6,254 nt of DNA. Source: Pseudorhodobacter antarcticus (GTDB taxonomy: Bacteria > Pseudomonadota > Alphaproteobacteria > Rhodobacterales > Rhodobacteraceae). A program made the translations under genes and the position numbers. Where the stretch lies: assembly GCA_945860375.1 (NCBI GenBank), contig CAMAQR010000116.1, forward strand, positions 1 through 6,254, written 5' to 3'. Each line of letters starts with the position of its first letter. Position 1 is the first letter of the stretch. The notes beneath the pieces were generated by a model. It searched no databases. It had not been told where the DNA came from and saw nothing but the letters and a program-made list of their open reading frames with translations. Shown here one piece after another: positions 1-6,104 of this stretch.

Positions 1-19
1 ATGACGGTCGGCGGGCTCG

Positions 20-210
20 GTGTTCATGGGGTGTAGAACCCCCGAACTCAATCGGGAATGGGGAAGGGTGGACCCAATTGCGGCACCCGAAGCCCCAGCC
101 GCCCCCGCGACTGTATGCGGTAGCGTCCCTTCATTCTGCCACTGGGCCAGATAGCCCGGGAAGGCGAAGGGCCGTGTGACCCCGCGAGCCAGGAGACCGG
201 CCGGACGCCA
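20..210 (+). ncRNA. Cobalamin (B12) riboswitch in the cbtBA leader
   Basis: The leader carries the conserved blocks of the cobalamin riboswitch in the right order. A GGGG/GGGTG arm (60-63, 66-70) can pair with CACCC/CCCC (84-88, 93-96). This is followed by GCCCCCGCGACTGTATGCGG near 101-120, then GCCACTG at 138-144, GGGAAGGC near 158-165, and the B12 box AGCCAGGAGACCGGCC at 187-202. This RNA class binds adenosylcobalamin or a related corrinoid and represses the downstream gene. Here that gene is a cobalt uptake pair, which fits the usual use of this riboswitch. The outer ends are approximate because I did not fold the RNA. The expression platform is probably the hairpin at 223-240 next to the cbtB ribosome binding site. 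Confidence 0.93.
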
Positions 211-222
211 CTGTAACAACAT

Positions 223-245
223 CCCGTCGGGTGTGACGGGCGGAG
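223..245 (+). promoter_or_regulatory. Riboswitch expression-platform hairpin and cbtB ribosome binding site
   Basis: CCCGTC (223-228) and GACGGG (235-240) form a perfect 6-bp stem with loop GGGTGT. The Shine-Dalgarno core GGAG (242-245) follows at once, 6 nt before the cbtB ATG. No U-tract follows the stem, so the arrangement suggests control of translation rather than of termination. The loop could make a kissing contact with the aptamer, as known for many cobalamin riboswitches, but this is inference. Confidence 0.55.
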
Positions 246-251
246 ATAGCC

Positions 252-422
252 ATGACCACGACCACTCAAGCGATCACGCAAACTGCGGGCATGCTGCGCC
301 CGATCCTGACCACGGCCTTTCTGGGGACATTTTTGTTGTTTGTCGCCGGGTTCTCGTCACCGGATACCCTGCACGCCTCGACGCATGACACCCGGCACGC
401 CACCGGCTTTCCCTGCCACTGA
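252..422 (+). CDS. cbtB: CbtB, small cobalt transporter subunit
   Basis: This 56-residue protein is the small partner of the CbtAB cobalt uptake system in the inner membrane. It has a short polar N-terminus, a single hydrophobic span at about residues 15-34, and the diagnostic C-terminal histidine-rich signature HASTHDTRHATGFPCH (41-56), which ends the protein as in other CbtB members. The histidines and the cysteine are presumed cobalt ligands. The start is the ATG at 252, 6 nt after GGAG and directly behind the cobalamin riboswitch. The stop is 18 nt before cbtA, so the two are almost certainly cotranscribed. A longer open frame at 176-388 overlaps it but shows no family features. Identification rests on the C-terminal motif plus the riboswitch and cbtA context. 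Confidence 0.92.
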   Translation: MTTTTQAITQTAGMLRPILTTAFLGTFLLFVAGFSSPDTLHASTHDTRHATGFPCH

Positions 423-440
423 TCTGACAGGAGATTGACA

Positions 441-1238
441 ATGACCAAGACCCTGCTTTCCAGCGGGCTGATTGCTGGTGCAGTCGCGGGCCTCGTGATG
501 GCCTTGTTGCAGTTCTGGCTGATCCAGCCCCTGATCGTTCAGGCCGAACGATACGAGACCGGTGAGCTTGTTCTGCAGGTGACTGACGCAGCACCATCAA
601 AAACGACAGTTATCGCTGCTGAAGAACCTGCTACTGTCGGCAACGCGCATCCAGACATGGTTGCAGGCAATAGCCTAGACGTGTCGCGCAATTTTCAGAC
701 CATGCTGTTCTTGGTCCTCACATGGGGCGGCTTTGGCCTTCTGGCCTCTGCCGCAGTTGCAGCCCTCCCGGCCGTCGGCCGGACGCAGCACGTATCATGG
801 CCTGGCATTGCGCTGATCGGGTTTGCGGCCTTTTGCCTTGCACCTGCACTTGGCCTACCTCCGGAACTTCCCGGCATGCCGGCGGCTGACCTTGAAGCAC
901 GTCAGGTCTGGTGGATTTCGACTGCCATCGCCACGTGCGCAGGCGCGGGCTTGATCGTTCTGTGGCACAAGCCGCCAGCGCTTCTTGCCGCTTTGGTCAT
1001 CGGACTGTTGCCTCATGTCGTAGGAGCACCAACTATTGACGAGAACCTTGCCGCAGTCGTGCCACCAGAACTTTCGGCGCTGTTTTCCGCCCGCGTAATC
1101 GGTACCAATCTTGTTGGCTGGATCGTGCTCGGCATGACTTTGGCCCGGATGTCTGGTTTGTCAGCGGTTCGCGAGAATTTGCCCGGTCGGCATGCCGACA
1201 CAGCGAGACCTGACCTTGATCGCCCGGGAAGAACGTGA
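441..1238 (+). CDS. cbtA: CbtA, cobalt transporter membrane subunit
   Basis: This 265-residue polytopic membrane protein is the larger CbtAB subunit, proposed to import cobalt for B12 synthesis. Hydrophobic spans are visible at about 8-31, 88-110, 119-138, 157-175, 179-196 and 216-236. The family-typical segment GLPPELPGMPAADLEARQVWW region lies at 138-158, and a LPHVVGAP segment at 190-197. The ATG at 441 follows AGGAG (429-433) at a good spacing. An in-frame TTG at 435 lies too close to that site and is a less likely start. The hydrophilic tail after residue 240 (Arg/Asp-rich) looks longer than I would expect for the family, and its end may have drifted. It follows cbtB by 18 nt and is presumably under the same riboswitch. 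Confidence 0.9.
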   Translation: MTKTLLSSGLIAGAVAGLVMALLQFWLIQPLIVQAERYETGELVLQVTDAAPSKTTVIAAEEPATVGNAHPDMVAGNSLDVSRNFQTMLFLVLTWGGFGLLASAAVAALPAVGRTQHVSWPGIALIGFAAFCLAPALGLPPELPGMPAADLEARQVWWISTAIATCAGAGLIVLWHKPPALLAALVIGLLPHVVGAPTIDENLAAVVPPELSALFSARVIGTNLVGWIVLGMTLARMSGLSAVRENLPGRHADTARPDLDRPGRT

Positions 1239-1305
1239 CCTTTGTGCGAACAACGTCCTCAGCCGGGCCGCCCGCAACGCTGCCGGCCAACGGCGACCTG
1301 AACTG

Positions 1306-1734
1306 ATGCTTGCTCTGACGGGTCTTTTCTTCGCAGCGTTTATCGCCGCCACGTTGATCCCGGCACAGTCCGAGGCCGTGCTTGTTGCACTGCTTCTCGC
1401 CGGGACACAGCCCGTTTGGTTGCTTCTATTGGTCGCAACGGCGGGCAACGTCCTTGGTGCGGCGGTCAACTGGACCATCGGACGGTTTCTGATGCGCTTC
1501 TCCGACCATCGACGTTTCCCGTTTTCGGCAAGGCAAATTGTTCAGGCCCAGGGCTGGTATGGCCGTTGGGGGTGGGTAAGCCTGTTCGGGTCGTGGCTGC
1601 CGATCATCGGTGACCCTCTGACGCTTGCCGCAGGCATGATGCGGGAACCGCTCTGGCGGTTTATACTGATCGTCACACTTGCGAAGTTCAGTCGCTACGC
1701 TGCTCTTGCGTTCGTGACGCTTTCGGTCGTCTGA
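1306..1734 (+). CDS. yqaA: YqaA family membrane protein (DedA/SNARE-associated-like)
   Basis: This is a 142-residue integral membrane protein resembling E. coli YqaA in length and pattern. Recognisable features are an N-terminal hydrophobic segment running into ATLIPAQSEAVLVALLLAG (15-33), AGNVLGAAVNWTIGRF (46-61), GWYGRWG (83-89) and SWLPIIGDPLTLAAGMMR (96-113), followed by a final span after LAKFSRYAA. YqaA belongs near the DedA superfamily of membrane proteins; its substrate is not established. The ATG at 1306 gives the family length. The same frame is open back to an ATG at 1192, but that would add 38 polar, Arg-rich residues and overlap cbtA by 47 bp. Neither start has a strong Shine-Dalgarno. 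It lies 67 nt after cbtA with no visible promoter between, so cotranscription is likely. A link to cobalt is inferred from position only. Confidence 0.82.
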   Translation: MLALTGLFFAAFIAATLIPAQSEAVLVALLLAGTQPVWLLLLVATAGNVLGAAVNWTIGRFLMRFSDHRRFPFSARQIVQAQGWYGRWGWVSLFGSWLPIIGDPLTLAAGMMREPLWRFILIVTLAKFSRYAALAFVTLSVV

Positions 1735-1858
1735 TCGTCACGGATAGTTCCCAAAGGGCAGGTTCTCTTAACTGGGATACTGGCGCAATCAAAGGCCGTC
1801 AGTGCGGTTCCGGGCATCAGGTTCTTTTCGAAACCCTGTCCGGCTCGGCTTGACGCTC

Positions 1859-1877
1859 GGTCTCGCAGACCTTTCCC
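1859..1877 (+). terminator. Possible weak terminator in the convergent gap
   Basis: The 175-bp gap between the YqaA gene and the end of copA (1735-1909) holds little else. GGTCT (1859-1863) and AGACC (1867-1871) form a 5-bp stem with a 3-nt loop, followed by TTTCCC on the plus strand. It is short and its T-run is only three bases, so it is a candidate only. Rho-dependent ending is equally possible. Confidence 0.2.
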
Positions 1878-1909
1878 AAGTGTACGGTTTTCCAGCTAAG
1901 ACTTGCCCC

Positions 1910-4282
1910 TCAGAGATCAACCCTGCGCAGACGCAATGCGTTGGTGATGACTGAGACCGAGGACAGGCTCATCGCCGCCGCCGCGATCATCGGCGACAGA
2001 AGAAGGCCGGTTATCGGATAAAGGAGCCCGGCTGCGATCGGTACGCCAAGTGCGTTGTAGGCAAAGGCAAAGAACAGGTTCTGCTTAATATTGCGCAAGG
2101 TTGCGCGTGCCAACTTGCGCGCTCGGACAATGCCCATCAGGTCGCCACCCAAAAGCGTGATGCCCGCGCTTTCCATCGCGACGTCAGCCCCGGTACCCAT
2201 GGCGATGCCGACATCCGCTGCCGCCAGCGCAGGCGCGTCATTCACGCCGTCGCCGGCCATGGCGATCTTGTGACCTTCACGGCGCAACTGGTCGATCAGA
2301 TCTTTCTTGGCCTCGGGCAACACTCCCGCGCGCACTTCATCTATGCCGAGCTTGCCCGCTACAGCTTGTGCGGTGCGTTCGTTGTCGCCGGTCGCCATGA
2401 TGACGCGCAGCCCTTGGGCATGCAGTTCCTTGATCGCCTGTGCGGTCGACGCCTTGATCGGATCTGCGACAGCGACGATGCCTGCGAGCACACCGTCGAC
2501 AGCAATGAACATCGCGGTCTTGCCTTCGGCGCGCAAAGTGTCCGCCTGCGTCTCCGCGCGCGCAGTGTCCAGTCCCATCTCCTGCATCATGGCCGCGTTG
2601 CCAAGCGCAACCGCGCGGCCTTTGACCTTGCCACGCACACCCTTGCCGGTGACCGCCTCGAATCCCGTGGCCTCTTGCCGGGACGCGCCCTGCGAGTCGG
2701 CACCCTCGACAATTGCTTCGGCGAGGGGGTGTTCCGACCCACGTTCCAGAGCCGCCGCCAGTGACAAAAGGTCTGTGACGGCCACGTCCCCAAGCATCAC
2801 CGTATCGGTCAGTTTGGGCTTTCCCATCGTTAGTGTGCCCGTCTTGTCGACGATCAGCGTATCAACCCCTGCCATCCGCTCCAGCGCCTCAGCGTCTTTG
2901 ATCAGCACACCCGCCTGAGCGCCGCGTCCAGCCGCCGTCGTAATCGAGATTGGCGTGGCAAGACCCAACGCGCAGGGGCAGGCAATGATCAGCACCGACA
3001 CCGCCGACGCGATGGCAAAGACCAGGGCTGGCTCGGGGCCAAAGATCATCCAGGCCGCAAAGGCCAGTAATGCGATCCCAACTACGGTCGGAACGAAGAT
3101 TGCGGACACCCGATCCGCCAGCCCTTGGATTGGTGCACGCGACCGACGCGCGTTCGACACCATGGCCACGATCTGCGCCAAAACGGTGTCGGCGCCAACC
3201 TTGCCAGCCTCGATAACAAGACTTCCGTTCTTGTTGATGGTGGCCCCGGTCACCGCAACTCCCGGCCCTTTTTCGACCGGCATCGACTCGCCGGTCAGCA
3301 TGCTTTCGTCCAAGGATGAATGACCTTCGATCACCACGCCGTCGACTGGCACAGCGTCGCCAGGGCGCACGCGCAGACGGTCGCCCTCCATGATGTTTTC
3401 CAGAGGCGCATCGTATTCGGTGCCATCTGGCAAAATGCGCCGCGCCGTCTTTGGCGCGAGGTCGAGAAGCGCGCGGATTGCATCGCCGGTGCGTTCGCGT
3501 GCGCGCAGTTCCAAGACCTGACCTACAAAGACCAGAGCCACAATCACCACCGCCGCTTCATAGTAGGTGCCAACGCCATGACCCATCCGATAGACTTCAG
3601 GGAAGACGCCAGGCAGGAATGTCGCGACCAGCGAATAAAGGTAAGCCGCCGCCACACCGAGGCTGATCAGCGACCACATGTTAGGCGAGCGGTTGACCAT
3701 CGAATCCCAGCCTCGCTTGAAGAAGGGAAGGGCCGCCCAAAGGATGATCGGGGTTGCCAGCGCGAACTCCAGGTAACTGGCCACCTGGTGTCCGATCCAG
3801 TCGCGCACAGGCAAGGCAACGAACTCTCCCATGGTCAACACGATCAGCGGCACCGCCGCAGCTGCTGAAACCCACATGCGGCGGGTGAAATCGGTCAACT
3901 CATGGCTGGGCTCGTCTGAGGGCAGCATCGGCTCCAGCGCCATGCCGCAGATCGGACACGAGCCGGGCGCATCACGGATAATCTCGGGGTGCATCGGGCA
4001 GGTATACTGCACATTGGCTGGGGCAGCTTTCTTGCGACCCGCCGCGCGGCCGGAGGCGTAGAACCACGGATCGGCCTGGAACTTCGTTTGGCACTTGCTG
4101 GAGCAGAAATGGAAGTCCTTGCCGCCAAACGCCTCGGTCCGCGTGTCAGGTTTCAGCGTGACGGTCATGCCGCAGACTGGGTCGATGGACGTTAGCCCGG
4201 TGCCACTTTCTTGAACGGCTTGGCCCTTCGGCATATCCGGGTCTGGATGGGCGTGGCTGCTGTGCAGATCGATGGGTTTCAT
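1910..4282 (-). CDS. copA: CopA-type Cu(+)-exporting P1B-ATPase with YHS and heavy-metal-binding N-terminal domains
   Basis: This 790-residue inner-membrane ATPase pumps Cu(I) out of the cytoplasm using ATP. After a His-rich leader comes a YHS domain (DPVCGM at 34-39, further cysteines 60 and 64). A heavy-metal-binding module follows (YTCPMHPE at 93-100, CPICGM at 109-114), then the transport core: TGES (330-333), the metal-site CPC (435-437), phosphorylation motif DKTGT (479-483), SEHP (516-519), TGDN (631-634) and GDGVNDAP (678-685). YN (742-743) in the seventh span and MSLSS (771-775) in the eighth are the Cu(+) subgroup (P1B-1) ligands. No classic HMA domain (GMxCxxC) is present, so the YHS and CPMHP modules appear to stand in for it. 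The ATG at 4282 is preceded by AGGAGA (4288-4293) at 5 nt. A CueR-type promoter lies about 60 bp upstream. A silver role is also possible, as for other P1B-1 pumps. Confidence 0.96.
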   Translation of the reverse strand: MKPIDLHSSHAHPDPDMPKGQAVQESGTGLTSIDPVCGMTVTLKPDTRTEAFGGKDFHFCSSKCQTKFQADPWFYASGRAAGRKKAAPANVQYTCPMHPEIIRDAPGSCPICGMALEPMLPSDEPSHELTDFTRRMWVSAAAAVPLIVLTMGEFVALPVRDWIGHQVASYLEFALATPIILWAALPFFKRGWDSMVNRSPNMWSLISLGVAAAYLYSLVATFLPGVFPEVYRMGHGVGTYYEAAVVIVALVFVGQVLELRARERTGDAIRALLDLAPKTARRILPDGTEYDAPLENIMEGDRLRVRPGDAVPVDGVVIEGHSSLDESMLTGESMPVEKGPGVAVTGATINKNGSLVIEAGKVGADTVLAQIVAMVSNARRSRAPIQGLADRVSAIFVPTVVGIALLAFAAWMIFGPEPALVFAIASAVSVLIIACPCALGLATPISITTAAGRGAQAGVLIKDAEALERMAGVDTLIVDKTGTLTMGKPKLTDTVMLGDVAVTDLLSLAAALERGSEHPLAEAIVEGADSQGASRQEATGFEAVTGKGVRGKVKGRAVALGNAAMMQEMGLDTARAETQADTLRAEGKTAMFIAVDGVLAGIVAVADPIKASTAQAIKELHAQGLRVIMATGDNERTAQAVAGKLGIDEVRAGVLPEAKKDLIDQLRREGHKIAMAGDGVNDAPALAAADVGIAMGTGADVAMESAGITLLGGDLMGIVRARKLARATLRNIKQNLFFAFAYNALGVPIAAGLLYPITGLLLSPMIAAAAMSLSSVSVITNALRLRRVDL

Positions 4283-4340
4283 AGCGTTCTCCTATCGCGG
4301 TCAGTGCCGCGCGAAGGCAGATGCAAAGGCCTACCGACTC

Positions 4341-4371
4341 ACGATGCGCCTTCCCATCCTTGGAAGGTCAA
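4341..4371 (-). promoter_or_regulatory. CueR (MerR-family) operator-promoter of copA
   Basis: On the minus strand the -35 is TTGACC (4366-4371) and the -10 is CATCGT (4341-4346), separated by 19 bp. The spacer region holds a perfect dyad, CCTTCC-N7-GGAAGG on the plus strand (4349-4354 and 4362-4367). This matches the well-studied copA promoter pattern, where CueR bends an overlong 19-bp spacer to activate transcription when Cu(I), Ag(I) or Au(I) binds. Start of transcription is expected near 4334, giving a leader of about 50 nt. No cueR gene is in the window. The -10 is weak by sigma-70 consensus, as expected for an activator-dependent promoter. Confidence 0.88.
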
Positions 4372-4376
4372 GCGAA

Positions 4377-4398
4377 GATTGCAGCTTCTGGTGCAATC
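4377..4398 (-). terminator. Hairpin at the 3' end of the DUF302 gene
   Basis: GATTGCA (4377-4383) and TGCAATC (4392-4398) form a perfect 7-bp stem with an 8-nt loop. It overlaps the stop codon of the DUF302 gene and lies just upstream of the copA -35. It could end or weaken transcription from the upstream three-gene unit before copA. There is no U-tract, so this is a candidate only. Confidence 0.3.
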
Positions 4399-4783
4399 AA
4401 ATTGCCGCAACAACTTTGGCCAGTAGGTTTCGCACCTGACCAGCGACAGCATGCAAGGCGGGATTGTTGATGGCCTGCATCGACGCCACCGGATCAATCG
4501 AACTTACCTCAACGCCGCCTTCGACCTCGCGCAGGATAACGTTGCAGGGCAGCATCGCACCGACGCGCGGCTCCATCTCTATGGCTTCCATCGCCATCTT
4601 CGGGTTACAGGCCCCAAGAATGCGGTAGGCTGGGATATCCACGACCAGCTTCTTCTTCATCGTTGCCTTGACGTCGATCTCTGTCAGCACGCCAAATCCG
4701 TTTTCAGCAAGCGCGGCACGGGTCCGGGTGTCGACTTTGTCAAAGTCCGCGCCAGTGATCAGCCGGTTGATCGTATAGTCCAT
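4397..4783 (-). CDS. DUF302 domain-containing protein
   Basis: This is a 128-residue protein with no signal peptide and no membrane span, predicted cytoplasmic. It has the DUF302 pattern: an N-terminal helix region, GVLTEIDVKATMKKKL (31-46), a central LGACNP (56-61), and MLPCNVIL (78-85) followed by DP (97-98). It spans essentially the whole domain. Two cysteines (59 and 80) sit in the conserved segments. The biochemical function of DUF302 is not established. Such genes are often found beside copper and other metal or redox-stress genes, and here it is the third gene of a copper-associated unit. The ATG at 4783 has the purine-rich GGAAGGG upstream. The gene starts 15 nt after the stop of the small membrane protein gene, so the two are probably cotranscribed. 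Confidence 0.9.
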   Translation of the reverse strand: MDYTINRLITGADFDKVDTRTRAALAENGFGVLTEIDVKATMKKKLVVDIPAYRILGACNPKMAMEAIEMEPRVGAMLPCNVILREVEGGVEVSSIDPVASMQAINNPALHAVAGQVRNLLAKVVAAI

Positions 4784-4798
4784 CGGGTTTCCCTTCCG

Positions 4799-4912
4799 CT
4801 ATTTGCGCAAGTATTTGACCAGCGCCGCAATCGCGAGACCGACCAGCACAAGGGTGACGATCATCCAGAGCCAGCCGAAGCCCATTCCAAATCCCATACC
4901 GTAGCCGTTCAT
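4799..4912 (-). CDS. Small Met/Gly-rich single-span membrane protein (37 aa)
   Basis: This is a short gene missed by length-limited gene callers. It encodes MNGYGMGFGMGFGW at the N-terminus, then a hydrophobic span LWMIVTLVLVGLAIAALV (about 15-32), and a positively charged end, KYLRK. The topology rule predicts the Met/Gly/aromatic head outside and the Lys/Arg tail inside. The ribosome binding site AGGAGG (4921-4926) decides the start: it lies 8 nt before the ATG at 4912 but only 2 nt before another in-frame ATG at 4918, which would add Met-Lys. It sits 15 nt before the DUF302 gene and follows the EF-hand gene. I do not recognise a named family. Short membrane proteins with this look recur in copper loci, and the methionines could bind Cu(I), which is inference. 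Confidence 0.78.
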   Translation of the reverse strand: MNGYGMGFGMGFGWLWMIVTLVLVGLAIAALVKYLRK

Positions 4913-4943
4913 CTTCATGGCCTCCTGATCTGTGTTGGGATTC

Positions 4944-4979
4944 CTCCCGCTAACCGGAGATTTGCCCAGTTAGCGGGAG
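4944..4979 (-). terminator. Strong 11-bp hairpin between the EF-hand and small membrane protein genes
   Basis: CTCCCGCTAAC (4944-4954) and GTTAGCGGGAG (4969-4979) are perfect 11-bp inverted repeats with a 14-nt loop. The hairpin starts 11 nt after the stop of the EF-hand gene and ends 17 nt before the AGGAGG of the next gene. There is no U-tract on either strand. It may be an attenuator or partial terminator, or an mRNA-stabilising stem that lets the EF-hand transcript accumulate above the downstream genes. Confidence 0.55.
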
Positions 4980-4990
4980 AATAAAGCGCG

Positions 4991-5494
4991 TCAGTCGTTG
5001 TCCATCATCCCATGACCCATGCCCGGAATGTTGCCCTGCTGCCCGCCCATGTGGCTTTGCATCATTTCTGCCATGGCTGCCATTTCAGCCTCCGTCACCT
5101 GCGCATCTCCATCGGCGTCGTGCATCTGGAAGGCTCGCACGGTCATCGGTCGGGTGTGGGCCGCGTGCATCACCGCGAATTCCTCCAGCGACAAAGTACC
5201 GTTGGCGTCGGTGTCGTAGGTCTTGAGTTCAGCCTGAATCCCGGCTGTCATTTCCTCGGGGCTGAGCGTGCCGTCCTTGTTGGTATCGAACGTGGCCATG
5301 GCATAGCTCTGGCCGCCGGCCATCATTCCCATCGCGCCACCCATCATACCGCCATGCTGGCCCATCATTCCCAGGCCTCCGTCCATCATACCATCATGCT
5401 GCATCTGGCCCTGCTGGGCGACCACCGGGACAGCAACAGCGGCCACACCAAGGGCTGCAACGGCTGCGAGGGCGAATTTTGTCGAACGTTTCAT
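4991..5494 (-). CDS. Exported EF-hand protein with Met/His/Gly-rich segment
   Basis: This 167-residue protein begins with a signal peptide (MKRSTKFALAAVAALG..., probable cleavage after VVA at 24-26), so it is predicted periplasmic. Residues 30-61 are low-complexity and rich in Met, Gly and His (repeated GMM and QHGGMM). Three EF-hand loops follow: 70-81 (D, N, D, G, T, S, E), 94-105 (D, D, N, G, T, S, E) and 126-137 (D, D, D, then Ala in place of the usual Gly at loop position 6, and Glu at 12). The tail (144-167) is again Met/His/Gly-rich. EF-hand loops usually bind Ca(2+), and the Met/His segments suggest Cu(I)/Cu(II) binding. The ATG at 5494 has AGGAGA (5501-5506) at 6 nt. It is the first gene of the minus-strand copper unit. 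A role as periplasmic copper buffer or sensor is inferred. Confidence 0.88.
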   Translation of the reverse strand: MKRSTKFALAAVAALGVAAVAVPVVAQQGQMQHDGMMDGGLGMMGQHGGMMGGAMGMMAGGQSYAMATFDTNKDGTLSPEEMTAGIQAELKTYDTDANGTLSLEEFAVMHAAHTRPMTVRAFQMHDADGDAQVTEAEMAAMAEMMQSHMGGQQGNIPGMGHGMMDND

Positions 5495-5510
5495 TCTGTC
5501 TCTCCTGGAT

Positions 5511-5533
5511 CAGATTGCGATGGATCCAATCTG
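5511..5533. promoter_or_regulatory. Inverted repeat upstream of the EF-hand gene
   Basis: CAGATTG (5511-5517) and CAATCTG (5527-5533) are perfect 7-bp inverted arms with a 9-nt spacer. They lie 17-39 bp before the EF-hand start codon, in its likely leader or promoter. This may be an operator or a 5' UTR hairpin; the sequence does not say which. Confidence 0.35.
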
Positions 5534-5585
5534 GGAGCGAGGTGTCCCACAGGTTTGTCAGGGCGACGCCTGTTTTGTATCAAAC

Positions 5586-5621
5586 TGTCGCAAGCCAAGG
5601 TGCTGAGAGAGATTTGCGACA
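5586..5621. promoter_or_regulatory. Inverted repeat TGTCGCAA-N20-TTGCGACA in the divergent intergenic region
   Basis: Two perfect 8-bp inverted arms (5586-5593 and 5614-5621) lie in the middle of the 184-bp gap between the divergent EF-hand and response regulator genes. The position and two-half-site design suggest a binding site for a regulator acting on one or both genes. The cognate regulator is unknown; the neighbouring OmpR-type regulator would be the natural guess, but OmpR-class sites are more often direct repeats. Confidence 0.4.
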
Positions 5622-5678
5622 ATCTTCTGTCCGCAGCAGCACCGCGTTCAGCTAGGGTCGACGTCAGGAGACAAGCTA

Positions 5679-6104
5679 ATGACCCAGCCGCCGCATATTC
5701 TGATCGTCGATGACAACCGCGATATCCGCGATGCCCTAGTGAAATATCTGGAAAAGAACGGCATGCGCGCAACTTCTGCCGCCAATGCCGTCGCAATGGA
5801 TGCGGCGATGAAGGTGGGTCAATTCGATCTGATCGTGCTGGATGTGATGATGCCGGGCGAAGATGGCCTCTCGGTCTGCCGACGGTTGCGCGCACAGGGC
5901 ACAATCCCGATCTTGATGCTTACAGCCCTGGGTGATGAAACTGACCGTATCGTGGGGTTGGAGGTCGGGGCGGACGACTATCTGCCCAAACCCTTCAACC
6001 CGCGAGAGTTGCTGGCCCGGATCAAGGCGATCCGCCAACGCGACCGGCGTCGAACCTTATCGGGACGCCTATGGGTATCGTTCGGACCGTTAACGTATTC
6101 TTGA
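5679..6104 (+). CDS. Truncated OmpR-family response regulator (receiver domain only, probable pseudogene)
   Basis: The first 118 or so of 141 residues form a complete receiver domain: ILIVDD (7-12) with the acidic pair Asp11/Asp12, phospho-acceptor Asp55 in LDVMMPGEDG (54-63), Thr82, and Lys104 in YLPKPFNPRELLARIKAI (101-118). This ending is typical of OmpR-class regulators, which continue into a winged-helix DNA-binding domain to reach about 230-245 residues. Here the frame instead runs into an unrelated Arg-rich tail and stops at 6102-6104, so the DNA-binding half is missing. The start at 5679 has AGGAG (5666-5670) at 8 nt. The gene diverges from the EF-hand copper gene, a place where a two-component regulator of that gene would be expected. 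No histidine kinase is in the window. It may be a remnant, or a stand-alone receiver if still expressed. Confidence 0.85.
   Translation: MTQPPHILIVDDNRDIRDALVKYLEKNGMRATSAANAVAMDAAMKVGQFDLIVLDVMMPGEDGLSVCRRLRAQGTIPILMLTALGDETDRIVGLEVGADDYLPKPFNPRELLARIKAIRQRDRRRTLSGRLWVSFGPLTYS

Noticed and set aside
176..388. 70-aa plus-strand frame over the riboswitch and cbtB
   Set aside because: It begins inside the riboswitch aptamer, has no family features, and overlaps cbtB, whose C-terminal His motif and ribosome binding site are clear.
1775..1830. GGTT...AACC pairing near 1820-1836 considered as a terminator for copA or the YqaA gene
   Set aside because: Only four base pairs are possible before mismatches, and no T-run follows in either direction.
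2270..2918. Two plus-strand frames (164 and 203 aa) opposite copA
   Set aside because: They are antisense shadows of a strongly conserved P-type ATPase in high-GC DNA, without recognisable domains or ribosome binding sites.
3320..3868. 182-aa plus-strand frame opposite the N-terminal half of copA
   Set aside because: Antisense shadow; the composition is that of a reversed coding strand, rich in His, Arg and Gln, with no domain.
4451..4984. 177-aa plus-strand frame opposite the DUF302 and small membrane protein genes
   Set aside because: It covers two minus-strand genes with good ribosome binding sites and also runs through the intergenic hairpin; no domain is seen.
5012..5713. 233-aa plus-strand frame opposite the EF-hand gene, running into the response regulator
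   Set aside because: Its His-rich sequence is the reverse reading of the Met/His codons of the EF-hand gene, and it overlaps the start of the receiver domain in another frame.
5491..5904. 137-aa minus-strand frame across the divergent intergenic region
   Set aside because: It lies over the receiver-domain coding sequence and the promoter region, and its translation is Arg/Pro/Ser-rich without any recognisable fold.
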